A stretch of DNA of 64,000 nucleotides. Origin: an uncultured Kineothrix sp. (GTDB lineage: Bacteria > Bacillota > Clostridia > Lachnospirales > Lachnospiraceae). This document shows positions 1 to 8,101 of the stretch, piece by piece; within the stretch, counting starts at the first letter, position 1, and every line of letters starts with the position of its first letter. Under the pieces are notes generated by a model. That model saw nothing but the letters and a program-made list of their open reading frames with translations. It was not told where the DNA came from and made no database searches. A program made the position numbers and the translations under genes. The stretch covers positions 22,531 to 86,530 of the forward strand of contig CAJUMD010000002.1 in assembly GCA_910587275.1 (NCBI GenBank), written 5' to 3'.

Positions 1-143
1 TAAATGCCAATACGAAAGTTGTTGTAAGGCAGTATGTAAACGGTGCATGGATAGACGTGGAAGTTGTGGAAATCAGGGAAGACCATGTGGTCCTGAACCT
101 TACCAATTCGGGTGCGGTGGCATTTGTTGCCGTATCCAGGTAA
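1..143 (+). CDS. C-terminal fragment of an unidentified protein (5' truncated)
   Basis: The window opens inside a reading frame that runs from base 3 to a TAA at 141-143 and encodes about 46 residues, ending in SGAVAFVAVSR. The piece is rich in Val and Thr, alternates polar and hydrophobic residues like beta strands, and has no lysine-rich or membrane tail. It precedes the capsule genes by only 18 bases. It could be the end of an exported or surface protein, but there is too little to name a family. Confidence 0.5.
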   Translation, partial: NANTKVVVRQYVNGAWIDVEVVEIREDHVVLNLTNSGAVAFVAVSR

Positions 144-161
144 TGACGGAATTACAGGCGT

Positions 162-941
162 ATGCCTGAGTACAGTGGCAGACGGAATCTTAGTATGATA
201 TTTAATTTATGTAAAAACCGGGTGTGGGGTAAGGGTACCGCCGCAGTCCTGTGGCGGTACCCGTTAAAGAAGATGGGAATGCAGAAAAGAAAAGAAAATG
301 GCAGCTTAGGCTACCGGGAAATATACCGGAAGAAGCCGGCAGGATATATTATAATAAAGAGATGGTTTGATATCGTGGTTTCTTTTGCGGCGTTGCTCCT
401 GTTATCGCCTGTTTTCGCCGTTACGGCGCTGGCGGTGTTCCTTACGGATGGGGGACCGGTGTTTTTCGCCCAGTACCGTGCCGGAAAGGACATGAAGCCC
501 TTTAAAATGTACAAATTCCGCAGTATGTGCAAAAATGCGGAGGAGCTGTTCCAGCAGATGCAGGAGCAGAACGAGCAGTCGGGTCACGCGTTTAAGATAA
601 AAAACGATCCGCGCATCACGAAGGTGGGACGGTTTATCCGCAAGTACAGTATTGATGAACTCCCGCAGCTTCTTAATGTGCTGAAGGGCGACATGAGCAT
701 CGTGGGTCCCAGACCGATTCTGACGTTCCAGATGGAGGAATGCGATGCCTACCAAAAGCAGCGGCTGCTTGTACAGCCGGGACTGACCTGTTACTGGCAG
801 ATCAGCGGCAGGGCGAACGTGGAGTGGGACGAATGGGTGGAAATGGATCTTAAGTATATTGAGGATATGGGGCTTTGGACGGATTTGCGGCTGATTGTGA
901 AGACGGTGCCGGCGGTGTTCCGGGGGGATGGGGCGTATTGA
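162..941 (+). CDS. Undecaprenyl-phosphate sugar-phosphate transferase (bacterial sugar transferase family)
   Basis: Priming enzyme for polysaccharide synthesis: it moves a sugar-1-phosphate from a UDP-sugar to undecaprenyl phosphate at the inner face of the membrane. A membrane helix near residues 65-90 (RWFDIVVSF start) is followed by the family core: PVFFAQYRAG, KMYKFRSM near 117, IDELPQLLNVLKGDMSIVG near 165-185 with the PRP end, and QPGLTCYWQISGR. The single N-terminal membrane segment fits the small PglC/WcaJ-core type rather than the five-helix WbaP type. In-frame starts at 195 and further down are possible because no strong Shine-Dalgarno sequence precedes 162. As first enzyme it sits logically in front of the other capsule genes. 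Confidence 0.9.
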   Translation: MPEYSGRRNLSMIFNLCKNRVWGKGTAAVLWRYPLKKMGMQKRKENGSLGYREIYRKKPAGYIIIKRWFDIVVSFAALLLLSPVFAVTALAVFLTDGGPVFFAQYRAGKDMKPFKMYKFRSMCKNAEELFQQMQEQNEQSGHAFKIKNDPRITKVGRFIRKYSIDELPQLLNVLKGDMSIVGPRPILTFQMEECDAYQKQRLLVQPGLTCYWQISGRANVEWDEWVEMDLKYIEDMGLWTDLRLIVKTVPAVFRGDGAY

Positions 942-965
942 AAAACGGAAAGGATATTGCAGCAG

Positions 966-1601
966 ATGGAATATATTCATAAAAACATGGAAGAAATATA
1001 TGGCGACTGTTACCGTTGGGCGGAAGACATAGCCGGTTCTTACTGGCCGGATTTGCTTGTGTTTGTGGCAAAAAGTGGTTATCTGTTTGCAAAACCGTTG
1101 TCGGATTATTTTCGGTGTCCTATGGTGGATGTTTTGGTCAGCAGACCGGCAAGCGGTGCCAAGGATGTTTTGAAGGGAATCATTAAACTTATTCCTCAGA
1201 AGACGCTTGACCGGATACTCGGATCAAAATGGATGTATGCATTTCATGAAAAAAATGATAAACGTGACATGGTTTTGACAGAAAGGTTTTACCAGGAAAT
1301 AAACAAACCGTATAAAAATGTTTTGATTGTAGATGATTCCGTAGATACCGGATGGACGGCGAAACTGGTAAAAGAGACGATAGTGGAAAAAAAGCGGGAT
1401 GGTATGGTAAAATTGGCTAGTTATTGTGTCATTAGTGGAAGCGAAAAACGTTTGGATGTTGATTTTTCTCGGTATAAGGATACCATTGTACTGACAGGCA
1501 CTTCCAGAAAATCAAAAGAGTATGAAGGTTTTTTAGCAGAGTATGACGAATGGGTAAAAAATGCGGATATGAAACAGGAAGGATACGGTGGAAATGCTTA
1601 A
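966..1601 (+). CDS. Phosphoribosyltransferase-like protein of the capsule locus
   Basis: A type I phosphoribosyltransferase fold is indicated by the PRPP-binding loop VLIVDDSVDTGWTA, near residues 118-131: two acidic residues after a hydrophobic strand, followed by a Thr-Gly pair. The protein is about 211 residues and has no signal or membrane segment. ATG at 966 has GGAAAGGA 11 bases upstream; an in-frame TTG at 957 is too close to it. The 3' end overlaps the following HAD phosphatase gene. Purine or pyrimidine salvage is possible but unlikely in this setting. The capsule context and the phosphatase partner suggest transfer of phosphoribose from PRPP to a glycan acceptor, which is inference. 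Confidence 0.75.
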   Translation: MEYIHKNMEEIYGDCYRWAEDIAGSYWPDLLVFVAKSGYLFAKPLSDYFRCPMVDVLVSRPASGAKDVLKGIIKLIPQKTLDRILGSKWMYAFHEKNDKRDMVLTERFYQEINKPYKNVLIVDDSVDTGWTAKLVKETIVEKKRDGMVKLASYCVISGSEKRLDVDFSRYKDTIVLTGTSRKSKEYEGFLAEYDEWVKNADMKQEGYGGNA

Positions 1602-2292
1602 AGCGCTTGCAAAAAAAGTATTGAGGACAGCCATTTACTTTTTGGATGGAAGGGGAAAGGAAAAATCAGGAAGTTTGGAGCTTTACGGAATTGTGTCCTT
1701 TGATATCTTTGATACGCTGATATACAGGGATACAAACAGTCCGCAGGTTATTTTTGAGCGAGTGGGAAAACGGTATGAGAGAGAATGCGCTGCCATAATC
1801 GGTAATTTCGGGAAAAAAAGAATGGATGCGGAGCGGAAAGCGAAAAAAGAAAAAAAGCAAGGGGAAATAACCTTTGATGACATATATGCCAATTTGGGAA
1901 AGGCATTGGCACAGGCGGGTAGTACGGATATTGATTTGGAAAAACTCAAAAGAATGGAAGTGGAAGAAGAAATAAATGCCTGTAAGCCGGATTTAGAGAT
2001 GAAAAGAATATTTGATGGTTTGGTGGAAAAAGGGAAAAATATTGTTTTAACATCTGATATGTATTTGGATGAAAAATCGGTGGTGCGCATTTTGGATCAG
2101 TGCGGGTACCGGGGATATCAAAGGCTTTATCTGTCCAGTGAAAGAAACTGTACCAAAAGGGGCGGCGGGTTATTCCGGCTGTTGTTGAAGGATTTGGAGA
2201 TAGCACATGGGGAAATCATTCATGTGGGGGATAATCCAAAAGGGGATTATATGGTTCCCCGAATGCTGGGGATAAAGGCGTTGCTTGTATAA
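1594..2292 (+). CDS. HAD-superfamily phosphatase of the capsule locus
   Basis: The HAD motifs are all present: motif I in VSFDIFDTLIYR, motif II in IVLTSDMYL, a lysine in CTKRGGG and motif IV in IIHVGDNPKGDY. A helical cap lies between motifs I and II (roughly residues 60-130, very rich in Lys and Glu). At 232 residues it matches cytoplasmic HAD phosphatases seen inside capsule clusters. ATG 1594 has AGGAAGGA about 10 bases upstream; GTG 1588 is an alternative start. Both starts lie inside the end of the phosphoribosyltransferase gene, so the two are probably translationally coupled. It may remove the 5-phosphate left after phosphoribosyl transfer; the substrate is inferred. Confidence 0.8.
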   Translation: MLKALAKKVLRTAIYFLDGRGKEKSGSLELYGIVSFDIFDTLIYRDTNSPQVIFERVGKRYERECAAIIGNFGKKRMDAERKAKKEKKQGEITFDDIYANLGKALAQAGSTDIDLEKLKRMEVEEEINACKPDLEMKRIFDGLVEKGKNIVLTSDMYLDEKSVVRILDQCGYRGYQRLYLSSERNCTKRGGGLFRLLLKDLEIAHGEIIHVGDNPKGDYMVPRMLGIKALLV

Positions 2293-2295
2293 GGG

Positions 2296-3342
2296 ATGGA
2301 AAACGTGGATAAGGTAGTAAAATATATAAAGGAATATGGCAAGAAAACAATTTTTACGTGTAGTTCCGTATATAATGTATTGGTTTCTGTATGTATTATT
2401 TTGGGCATAGGAAATTATGAAGATTTTTATATAGTTATGTTTTCGCCGGAAAAAAAGAACCTGAATAATTTTTATGGGATTTCCAGGAAGTTAGATCAGT
2501 ATAATATAGGAAATGTTGTAATTAATAAGCACACAAGGTTTCATAGGGCGGTCGGTATCAGTAATATTCAAAATATATGTGTGATGAATAAGGTAATGAA
2601 AGAGTTGGATACAAAACTAGGTGAGTATCTTTTAGTGAATTGTTCATGGAATCACCAAAAAGTTACATATCCTGCCAGTCTGTATTTTAAGTATGCGTAC
2701 AAAGCGGTTTTTATGGAAGAAGGTGCGACCCAGTTTATGACGCCGGATGAGGGCAAATGGTATATCCTGCTCAAAAAATTATATGGAAACCAAACAGAAT
2801 TTTGGAGAACAGGTAAACTGGACACAATTTTTGTTCAGGAACCCGGTAGATTTCCAAAGTATTTACATTCTATGTTGGTTCCGTTTTCGTTGAGGGAAAG
2901 CGTTACGTTTTTAAATAGGGCGGATCTTGAGAAATTAGTTTCCATTTTTACGGGGGATGCAGAAAAGAAGGAAATTGAATATTTGGAAGAAAATGCATTT
3001 ATCGTTATTTTTACGCAGCCTTTATCAGAGGACGGATATATTTCTGAAAAAGAAAAAATCGGGATATATGGGCAGATAGTGGAATTTTATTCCAAATATG
3101 GACATATAAACTTGAAGGTACATCCACGGGATACGTCGGAATATTCTATGGAAAATGTAACGGTATTGCAGGGAACCTATCCGAGTGAGCTGTTGATGAT
3201 TTTGGGCATTGAATTTGATTATGCCATAGGGTTATGTACAAGTGCTGTTGAAACAGCACTTGCGAAAAAAAAGATTAACTTGAATGAAAAATTTTTGACG
3301 GAGTTTAAATTTAATATGATTCCACTGGAAGGTGATAGATAG
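2296..3342 (+). CDS. Sialyltransferase-like glycosyltransferase (GT52/polysialyltransferase type)
   Basis: Three spaced signatures of the bacterial GT38/GT52 sialyltransferase group can be seen: an acidic-Glu-Gly motif (MEEGATQ, near residue 140), the His-Pro motif (LKVHPRD, near 273) and a Ser/Thr pair near the end (LCTSAVET, near 314). In those families the motifs form the acid/base and CMP-binding sites. There is no signal peptide, consistent with a cytoplasmic membrane-associated GT-B enzyme using a CMP-activated sugar. It lies directly before the nonulosonate synthase gene, and a CMP-sialate synthetase lies in the same locus. The gene is AT-rich relative to flanking housekeeping genes. 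Overall sequence identity to a named enzyme cannot be judged here. Confidence 0.65.
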   Translation: MENVDKVVKYIKEYGKKTIFTCSSVYNVLVSVCIILGIGNYEDFYIVMFSPEKKNLNNFYGISRKLDQYNIGNVVINKHTRFHRAVGISNIQNICVMNKVMKELDTKLGEYLLVNCSWNHQKVTYPASLYFKYAYKAVFMEEGATQFMTPDEGKWYILLKKLYGNQTEFWRTGKLDTIFVQEPGRFPKYLHSMLVPFSLRESVTFLNRADLEKLVSIFTGDAEKKEIEYLEENAFIVIFTQPLSEDGYISEKEKIGIYGQIVEFYSKYGHINLKVHPRDTSEYSMENVTVLQGTYPSELLMILGIEFDYAIGLCTSAVETALAKKKINLNEKFLTEFKFNMIPLEGDR

Positions 3343-3390
3343 CAAACAAATTGATGCCATGAATATAGTCATGTGTTAGGGAAGGGTAAT

Positions 3391-4269
3391 ATGTATAAGA
3401 AAGCATATATGATTGCGGAGATTGGATGTAATCATAAGGGATCGATGGAAGTTGCCAAGGAAATGATAGAGATTGCTGCGGCGTTTTGTAAAGTAAATGC
3501 CGTTAAGTTCCAAAAGCGGTGTAATAAGGAATTGTTTTCGGTGGAACAGTATAATGCTCCCCACCCGAACCCGTATCACTCATACGGGGAAAGTTACGGG
3601 GAACACAGGGAGTTTTTAGAATTTGACCTGGGACAGCATAAACAGTTGAAGAAATGGTGTGAGGAGATGGGAGTGGAATATTCCACGTCTGTTTGGGATT
3701 TAACTTCGGCAAAGGAAATTGCCTCCATTCATCCGGTTTTTATAAAGATACCTTCTGCGAGCAATAACAATTATGTAATGCTGGACTGGCTTTGTAAAAA
3801 TTATGAGGGGGAAATCCAGGTTTCTTTTGGAATGACAACGCTTGCAGAGGAAGAAAAAATCGTGGATCTTTTTGAAAAAAATGGAAGAAACAGGGATTTG
3901 ACGATATTGAATTGTGTATCAGGATATCCGGTGCCTTTTGAGGATGTATCCCTTCTTGAATTAAAGCGGATGAAGGAACAGTATGGGGGACGAGTGAAGA
4001 AGATAGGATTTTCTGGTCATCATTTGGGAATTGCAGTAGATATTGCGGCGTATGCCTTAGGTGCGGAAGTATTTGAAAGACATTATACGCTGGACCGTAC
4101 ATGGAAAGGAACAGACCATGCGGCTTCTTTGGAACCGGATGGAATGCGCAGGCTTGTGCGTGACTTTGATGCTGTTTACAGGGCAATGACCATGAAAAAA
4201 CAAGAGATTCTTCCGATTGAGCAGGAGCAGAGGGACAAGCTGAAATATCATAATACGGAACAGGGTTAA
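3391..4269 (+). CDS. neuB: Nonulosonic (sialic) acid synthase, NeuB family, without SAF domain
   Basis: Condenses phosphoenolpyruvate with a six-carbon sugar such as ManNAc, or a mannose or hexosamine 6-phosphate, to make a nine-carbon acid. The TIM-barrel signatures are present: IAEIGCNHKG near the N-terminus, KFQKR, STSVWD, KIPSASNNN, and GFSGHHLG with FERHYTLDRTWKGTDHAASLEP. The protein stops near residue 292, right after the barrel, so the usual C-terminal antifreeze-like SAF domain (about 60 residues) is missing. ATG 3391 is preceded by AGGGAAGGG; an upstream in-frame GTG at 3373 would lie before that site. No NeuC epimerase is in view, so the substrate is open; see the findings. Confidence 0.85.
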   Translation: MYKKAYMIAEIGCNHKGSMEVAKEMIEIAAAFCKVNAVKFQKRCNKELFSVEQYNAPHPNPYHSYGESYGEHREFLEFDLGQHKQLKKWCEEMGVEYSTSVWDLTSAKEIASIHPVFIKIPSASNNNYVMLDWLCKNYEGEIQVSFGMTTLAEEEKIVDLFEKNGRNRDLTILNCVSGYPVPFEDVSLLELKRMKEQYGGRVKKIGFSGHHLGIAVDIAAYALGAEVFERHYTLDRTWKGTDHAASLEPDGMRRLVRDFDAVYRAMTMKKQEILPIEQEQRDKLKYHNTEQG

Positions 4270-4279
4270 AGGGAGAAGG

Positions 4280-5401
4280 ATGAAAAAACAGCCGACGAGG
4301 ATACTGCATGTCATAGGGAAGCTGGGAAGCGGTGGAATTGAAAGTTTTGTAATTAATGTTTACCGCCATGTTATTGCAAGAAATATCCAATTTGATTTTA
4401 TAGTTTTTAGGGATGTGCAGGAGTTTTATGAGGAGGAAATTAGGAAACTTGGAGGAAAGAAGTATGCAATGGGAAAAGAGTTAAGTCCTAAATTATTGGA
4501 ACGTATAAAAAGGGTCTTTCGTTTTCTTAAGCTGCTGAAAGAGCATCCTGAGTACCGAATCATACATGTCCATATGTCAAATCCGGCTTCGGCATTAGAA
4601 TATCTTTTAGTATCGAAATTATTAGGACGTAAAGTAATTGCGCATTCACATGCGAGTGGCGACTATCGTAACGGTAAAGTCAGGGCAGCAGCGTATATGG
4701 TTTGCAGGAAAATCGTATGCAGGTTTGCAGACAAAAAATTGGCATGTTCCCAAAAGGCGGCAGAATGGATCTTTTCTTCCAAATATGTTCGGTGTGTTGA
4801 AATAATTTATAATGGTATTGATTTTGGAAAATTTGTGTTCTGTCAGCATGAAAGAGATAAAATCCGTATGCAGTATCATTTGGGGGACAATTTTATAATT
4901 GGACATGTGGGACGGTTTGCGCCGGAAAAGAATCATCGGTTTTTAATTGAGGTTTTTAGGAAATTGGCTGATATATGTAATGTGGAACTATTGTTGGTTG
5001 GGGAAGGAGACGGAAGAAAGGATGTGGAATTGTTAGTTTCGCAAAGCAATTTGGAGGGAAAAGTTATTTTTGCCGGGGAGCGCAGGGATGTTTCCTGCAT
5101 ATTGCAGGCAATGGATGTTTTGGTTATGCCATCAAAATATGAGGGGTTTGGGATTGTTGCAGTGGAAGCGCAGGCATCAGGACTTCCATGTGTGCTTTCT
5201 GATAGTATTCCAAGGGAAGTGCAGTGTACGGATTATGTCAGTTTTCTATCTTTGAATGAAGGGGCAGAAAAATGGGCAGAAGAAATTATGAAATTCCGTG
5301 TAAAGGCAAATAGGAATGTCTCAATGAATCATGTAAATAGTAAAGAGTATGATATACGGAAAACGGTGGAAAAAATAGAAACTGTTTATATGGGACTGTA
5401 A
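4280..5401 (+). CDS. Glycosyltransferase family 4 (EpsF-like)
   Basis: Retaining GT-B glycosyltransferase that adds a sugar to the lipid-linked repeat unit. The N-terminal half starts with the donor/acceptor loop GKLGSGGIESF (residues 12-22) and includes HVHMSNP and AHSHAS. The C-terminal half has GHVGRFAPEKNH near 207, LLLVGEGDGR, and the nucleotide-sugar E-x7-E element EGFGIVAVEAQASGLP near 287. The length (373 residues) is typical for the EpsF type. AGGGAGAAGG lies directly upstream of the ATG. It is packed between the synthase gene (10 bases away) and the polymerase gene (2 bases away), so all are one transcript. Confidence 0.9.
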   Translation: MKKQPTRILHVIGKLGSGGIESFVINVYRHVIARNIQFDFIVFRDVQEFYEEEIRKLGGKKYAMGKELSPKLLERIKRVFRFLKLLKEHPEYRIIHVHMSNPASALEYLLVSKLLGRKVIAHSHASGDYRNGKVRAAAYMVCRKIVCRFADKKLACSQKAAEWIFSSKYVRCVEIIYNGIDFGKFVFCQHERDKIRMQYHLGDNFIIGHVGRFAPEKNHRFLIEVFRKLADICNVELLLVGEGDGRKDVELLVSQSNLEGKVIFAGERRDVSCILQAMDVLVMPSKYEGFGIVAVEAQASGLPCVLSDSIPREVQCTDYVSFLSLNEGAEKWAEEIMKFRVKANRNVSMNHVNSKEYDIRKTVEKIETVYMGL

Positions 5402-5403
5402 AT

Positions 5404-6567
5404 ATGAACCGGAAAAAAAATATATTTGTTATCAAACTGCCAGAAAATTTATTATATAGGGTATTCATTTTTTTTCTGACATTTCCGCATTTGAAAATAG
5501 GATATTTAGAACAGTTTGGAATTTTGGATTTTGTGATTAACGGTTGGAGAATCCTTTCTTTTACCATTATATTTATTTGGTATTTCTTATTCAGGAAAAG
5601 GTGTACAAAACTGGTTATGGCATTTGTCATTATGGAAGTGTATTTATTTTTAAATACTTTGGTTTGGCAGGGAAACCTAAAAAGTTGTATTGTAAATGCG
5701 TTTTCAATTTTAAGTGTTGTATTGCTGTATGATATGATTGAGGACAGAAAAGCCGCATTTTTGGAAACGCAGTTGTTTTGTTTTGAACTGATTATATACA
5801 TCAATTTGTTGACGGAAATATTATTTCCTGACGGATTGTACCGGTCGGCAAAATATACCTTAAATTGGTTTTTGGGATATTATAATACGCATACAAGATA
5901 TTTTCTGCCAGCATTAATGTTTGCGTATCTTTATAAAAGTTACAGTGGAAAAAAAATAAGGGTATATTTGCTGACGGCGGCTGTTTTTTTCTCAGCATTG
6001 TTGGTTTGGTCAGGAGGGATTGTGATTACATTGCTACTGATGGCGGTGGTATACCTGATATTCCGAAAAAGGACTGAAATATTTAATTATTTCAGTTATT
6101 GGATGATACAGATCCTTTTTTTTATATTTATCATAGTCTTAAAGATGCAAAACCTGTTTCGTTGGCTGATTGATGACTTTCTTGGGAAATGGAGGTCACT
6201 GGAAGCCAGGGTAACAGTGTGGAATGCGGAACTGGGACTTATTTTAAATTCATTTTTAGTAGGATACGGAATGGAATATGACGAAGATCGTAAAATGCAT
6301 TATTTTTGGGCAGTGCATTCGCATAACCAACTTATGGAGATTCTGCATCAAGGCGGAATCGTTTATTTGCTGTTTTGGATATGCATTATCATAATGGCTG
6401 GAAATAAGTTGTGGAAGTACAGGAACAGTGAAGCAGTAAAAGCTATTTCCATAGCCTTTTTCGGATGGTGTGTACATAGTTTGGTGGAACCATATACAAC
6501 GGCGTTTTTAATGGGAATGTTTATAATTGCTTATCATTGTAAATGTTTTGCGGATGTGGAAGAATAG
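5404..6567 (+). CDS. Wzy-like polysaccharide polymerase (O-antigen polymerase family)
   Basis: A strongly hydrophobic, aromatic-rich protein of 387 residues with about ten predicted membrane helices and short basic cytoplasmic loops (RKKN at the start, FRKRC, FRKRTE). A longer loop after residue 250 (SLEARVTVWNAELG ... YGMEYDEDRKMHYFWAVHSHNQLMEILHQGG) carries the Arg and His pattern typical of the Wzy/WaaL periplasmic loop, ending in HSHNQ..E..HQGG. This gene class is recognised by topology and loop motif rather than overall identity. It would join repeat units on the outer face of the membrane. Very AT-rich and weakly conserved, as polymerase genes usually are. Confidence 0.8.
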   Translation: MNRKKNIFVIKLPENLLYRVFIFFLTFPHLKIGYLEQFGILDFVINGWRILSFTIIFIWYFLFRKRCTKLVMAFVIMEVYLFLNTLVWQGNLKSCIVNAFSILSVVLLYDMIEDRKAAFLETQLFCFELIIYINLLTEILFPDGLYRSAKYTLNWFLGYYNTHTRYFLPALMFAYLYKSYSGKKIRVYLLTAAVFFSALLVWSGGIVITLLLMAVVYLIFRKRTEIFNYFSYWMIQILFFIFIIVLKMQNLFRWLIDDFLGKWRSLEARVTVWNAELGLILNSFLVGYGMEYDEDRKMHYFWAVHSHNQLMEILHQGGIVYLLFWICIIIMAGNKLWKYRNSEAVKAISIAFFGWCVHSLVEPYTTAFLMGMFIIAYHCKCFADVEE

Positions 6568-6608
6568 AAGAACGAAAAGGCTGGAATTGAAGGGACGTTG
6601 AAATAACA

Positions 6609-8051
6609 TTGATTTTGAAACTGGTTAGGAAAATAAAGGGAAGTACGATAGGCGGGATTTTTTTAGTTGTTTTTGGAAATATGGCATTGCTTTTTTCGAA
6701 AATGTTGGTGTGGCTATTGGCACCGCGGCTTTTGGGAGTTACTGATTACGGATATTACAAAATGTTTACCTTATACTTAGTATATGCAATGTTGTTTCAT
6801 TTTGGATTCCCAGACGGGGTTCTCCTGCTTCATGCAGGACAGAAGTATGAAGATTTGGATAAAACAAAACTTCGGAGGACTTCAAGATTTTTTATTTTAT
6901 TTCAAATATTGGTTTTTTTGACGATAGCAGGGATGGCTTTCTGCTTTTTGGGCGGAATGGAGCGTTATATTTTTTGTATGATTGGGATTGATGCATTTTT
7001 TATAAATGTATCAACCTATTACAAATTTATTTCGCAGGCGGTAATGCGTTTCAGGGAGTTGACAGTCCGGAATGTTATGCAGGCGGTTATGCAGGTCACA
7101 TCATTATTGGTGATAATGATATTGTCAAATTGGAAAGCGGAACTTGCTAATGGATATGTTTATATTTTTTCGGTTATTTTGGTGGATGCGGCATTGATGG
7201 TGTATTATGTAGTTACATACAGGGATATAACTTTTGGAAAGGCTGTTTCATTACGGTCACAGAAGGCGGATATCCGCAGGTATTTTTCCGCAGGTATTTT
7301 ACTGACGGCAGCATTTCAGGTGTCCCATTTTGTTTTTGTATTAGACAGTCAAATGGTTGAAATTTTATTTAATATAGAAATTTATTCTTTATATGCTTTT
7401 TCTTACAGTATTACAGGAATGATTTCGTTAGTTATAAATGCCATTTCCACAGTGATGCTGCCAAGCCTGAAAAGGTTGGAAGAACGTAATGCGGTGTCAA
7501 AGTTTTCTGATATTATGGCAATGATTTCCATAGTTGTATTCTTTTTGACTGCGGCTTATTATCCACTTGTTTGGTTCATTAACTGGTATTTGCCAGATTA
7601 TGCCGGAGCATTGGAATATCTTAAAATTATTTTACCTGGAGTGGCGGTATCCAGTTGTATTAACTTAATTATTTTTACGTACTATAAAGTGTTAAATCAG
7701 TTGAAATATTATTTTGTTATTTCAACTATTATGTTGTTGACGGGTATGGTATTAAATTATACAGGATATTATTTCTTTCATACGCCAAAGGCGTTTTCGG
7801 TGGCATCTATATTTACATTATTACTTTGGTATTTGTCTGCGGAACGCTATTTTGTTAAGAAATTTCAAGTTAAATGGGTAAAAAATTTTCTTTATATCTG
7901 TGTTGAAATAGTATTTTTCTATTTTGTAAACGTATGGCTGGAAAAAGAGTGGGAGGCATTGTTGTTTTATTTGTGTGGTTGTGCCGTGATTACATTGCTG
8001 TTTTATGGGGGAAAAGTAAAAAATAAAATGGATAAGGCAAAAAGTGGATAA
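6609..8051 (+). CDS. Wzx-like polysaccharide flippase (MOP superfamily)
   Basis: 480 residues with about 12-14 membrane helices and the family's N-terminal signature, a first helix followed by LAPRLLGVTDYGYYKMF, which is the conserved region of the polysaccharide exporter branch of the MOP superfamily. It would turn the undecaprenyl-linked repeat unit over to the outside for the polymerase encoded just upstream. The start is a TTG with an AGGGACG element about 11 bases before it; no better upstream start is in frame. It ends in a lysine-rich cytoplasmic tail (KVKNKMDKAKSG). It is the last membrane component of the locus before the CMP-sugar synthetase. Confidence 0.85.
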   Translation: MILKLVRKIKGSTIGGIFLVVFGNMALLFSKMLVWLLAPRLLGVTDYGYYKMFTLYLVYAMLFHFGFPDGVLLLHAGQKYEDLDKTKLRRTSRFFILFQILVFLTIAGMAFCFLGGMERYIFCMIGIDAFFINVSTYYKFISQAVMRFRELTVRNVMQAVMQVTSLLVIMILSNWKAELANGYVYIFSVILVDAALMVYYVVTYRDITFGKAVSLRSQKADIRRYFSAGILLTAAFQVSHFVFVLDSQMVEILFNIEIYSLYAFSYSITGMISLVINAISTVMLPSLKRLEERNAVSKFSDIMAMISIVVFFLTAAYYPLVWFINWYLPDYAGALEYLKIILPGVAVSSCINLIIFTYYKVLNQLKYYFVISTIMLLTGMVLNYTGYYFFHTPKAFSVASIFTLLLWYLSAERYFVKKFQVKWVKNFLYICVEIVFFYFVNVWLEKEWEALLFYLCGCAVITLLFYGGKVKNKMDKAKSG

Positions 8052-8101
8052 AACAAAACTAAAAGTTTTGCCCAAATATTATAATGAGGAGTCGGTGAAG
8101 C

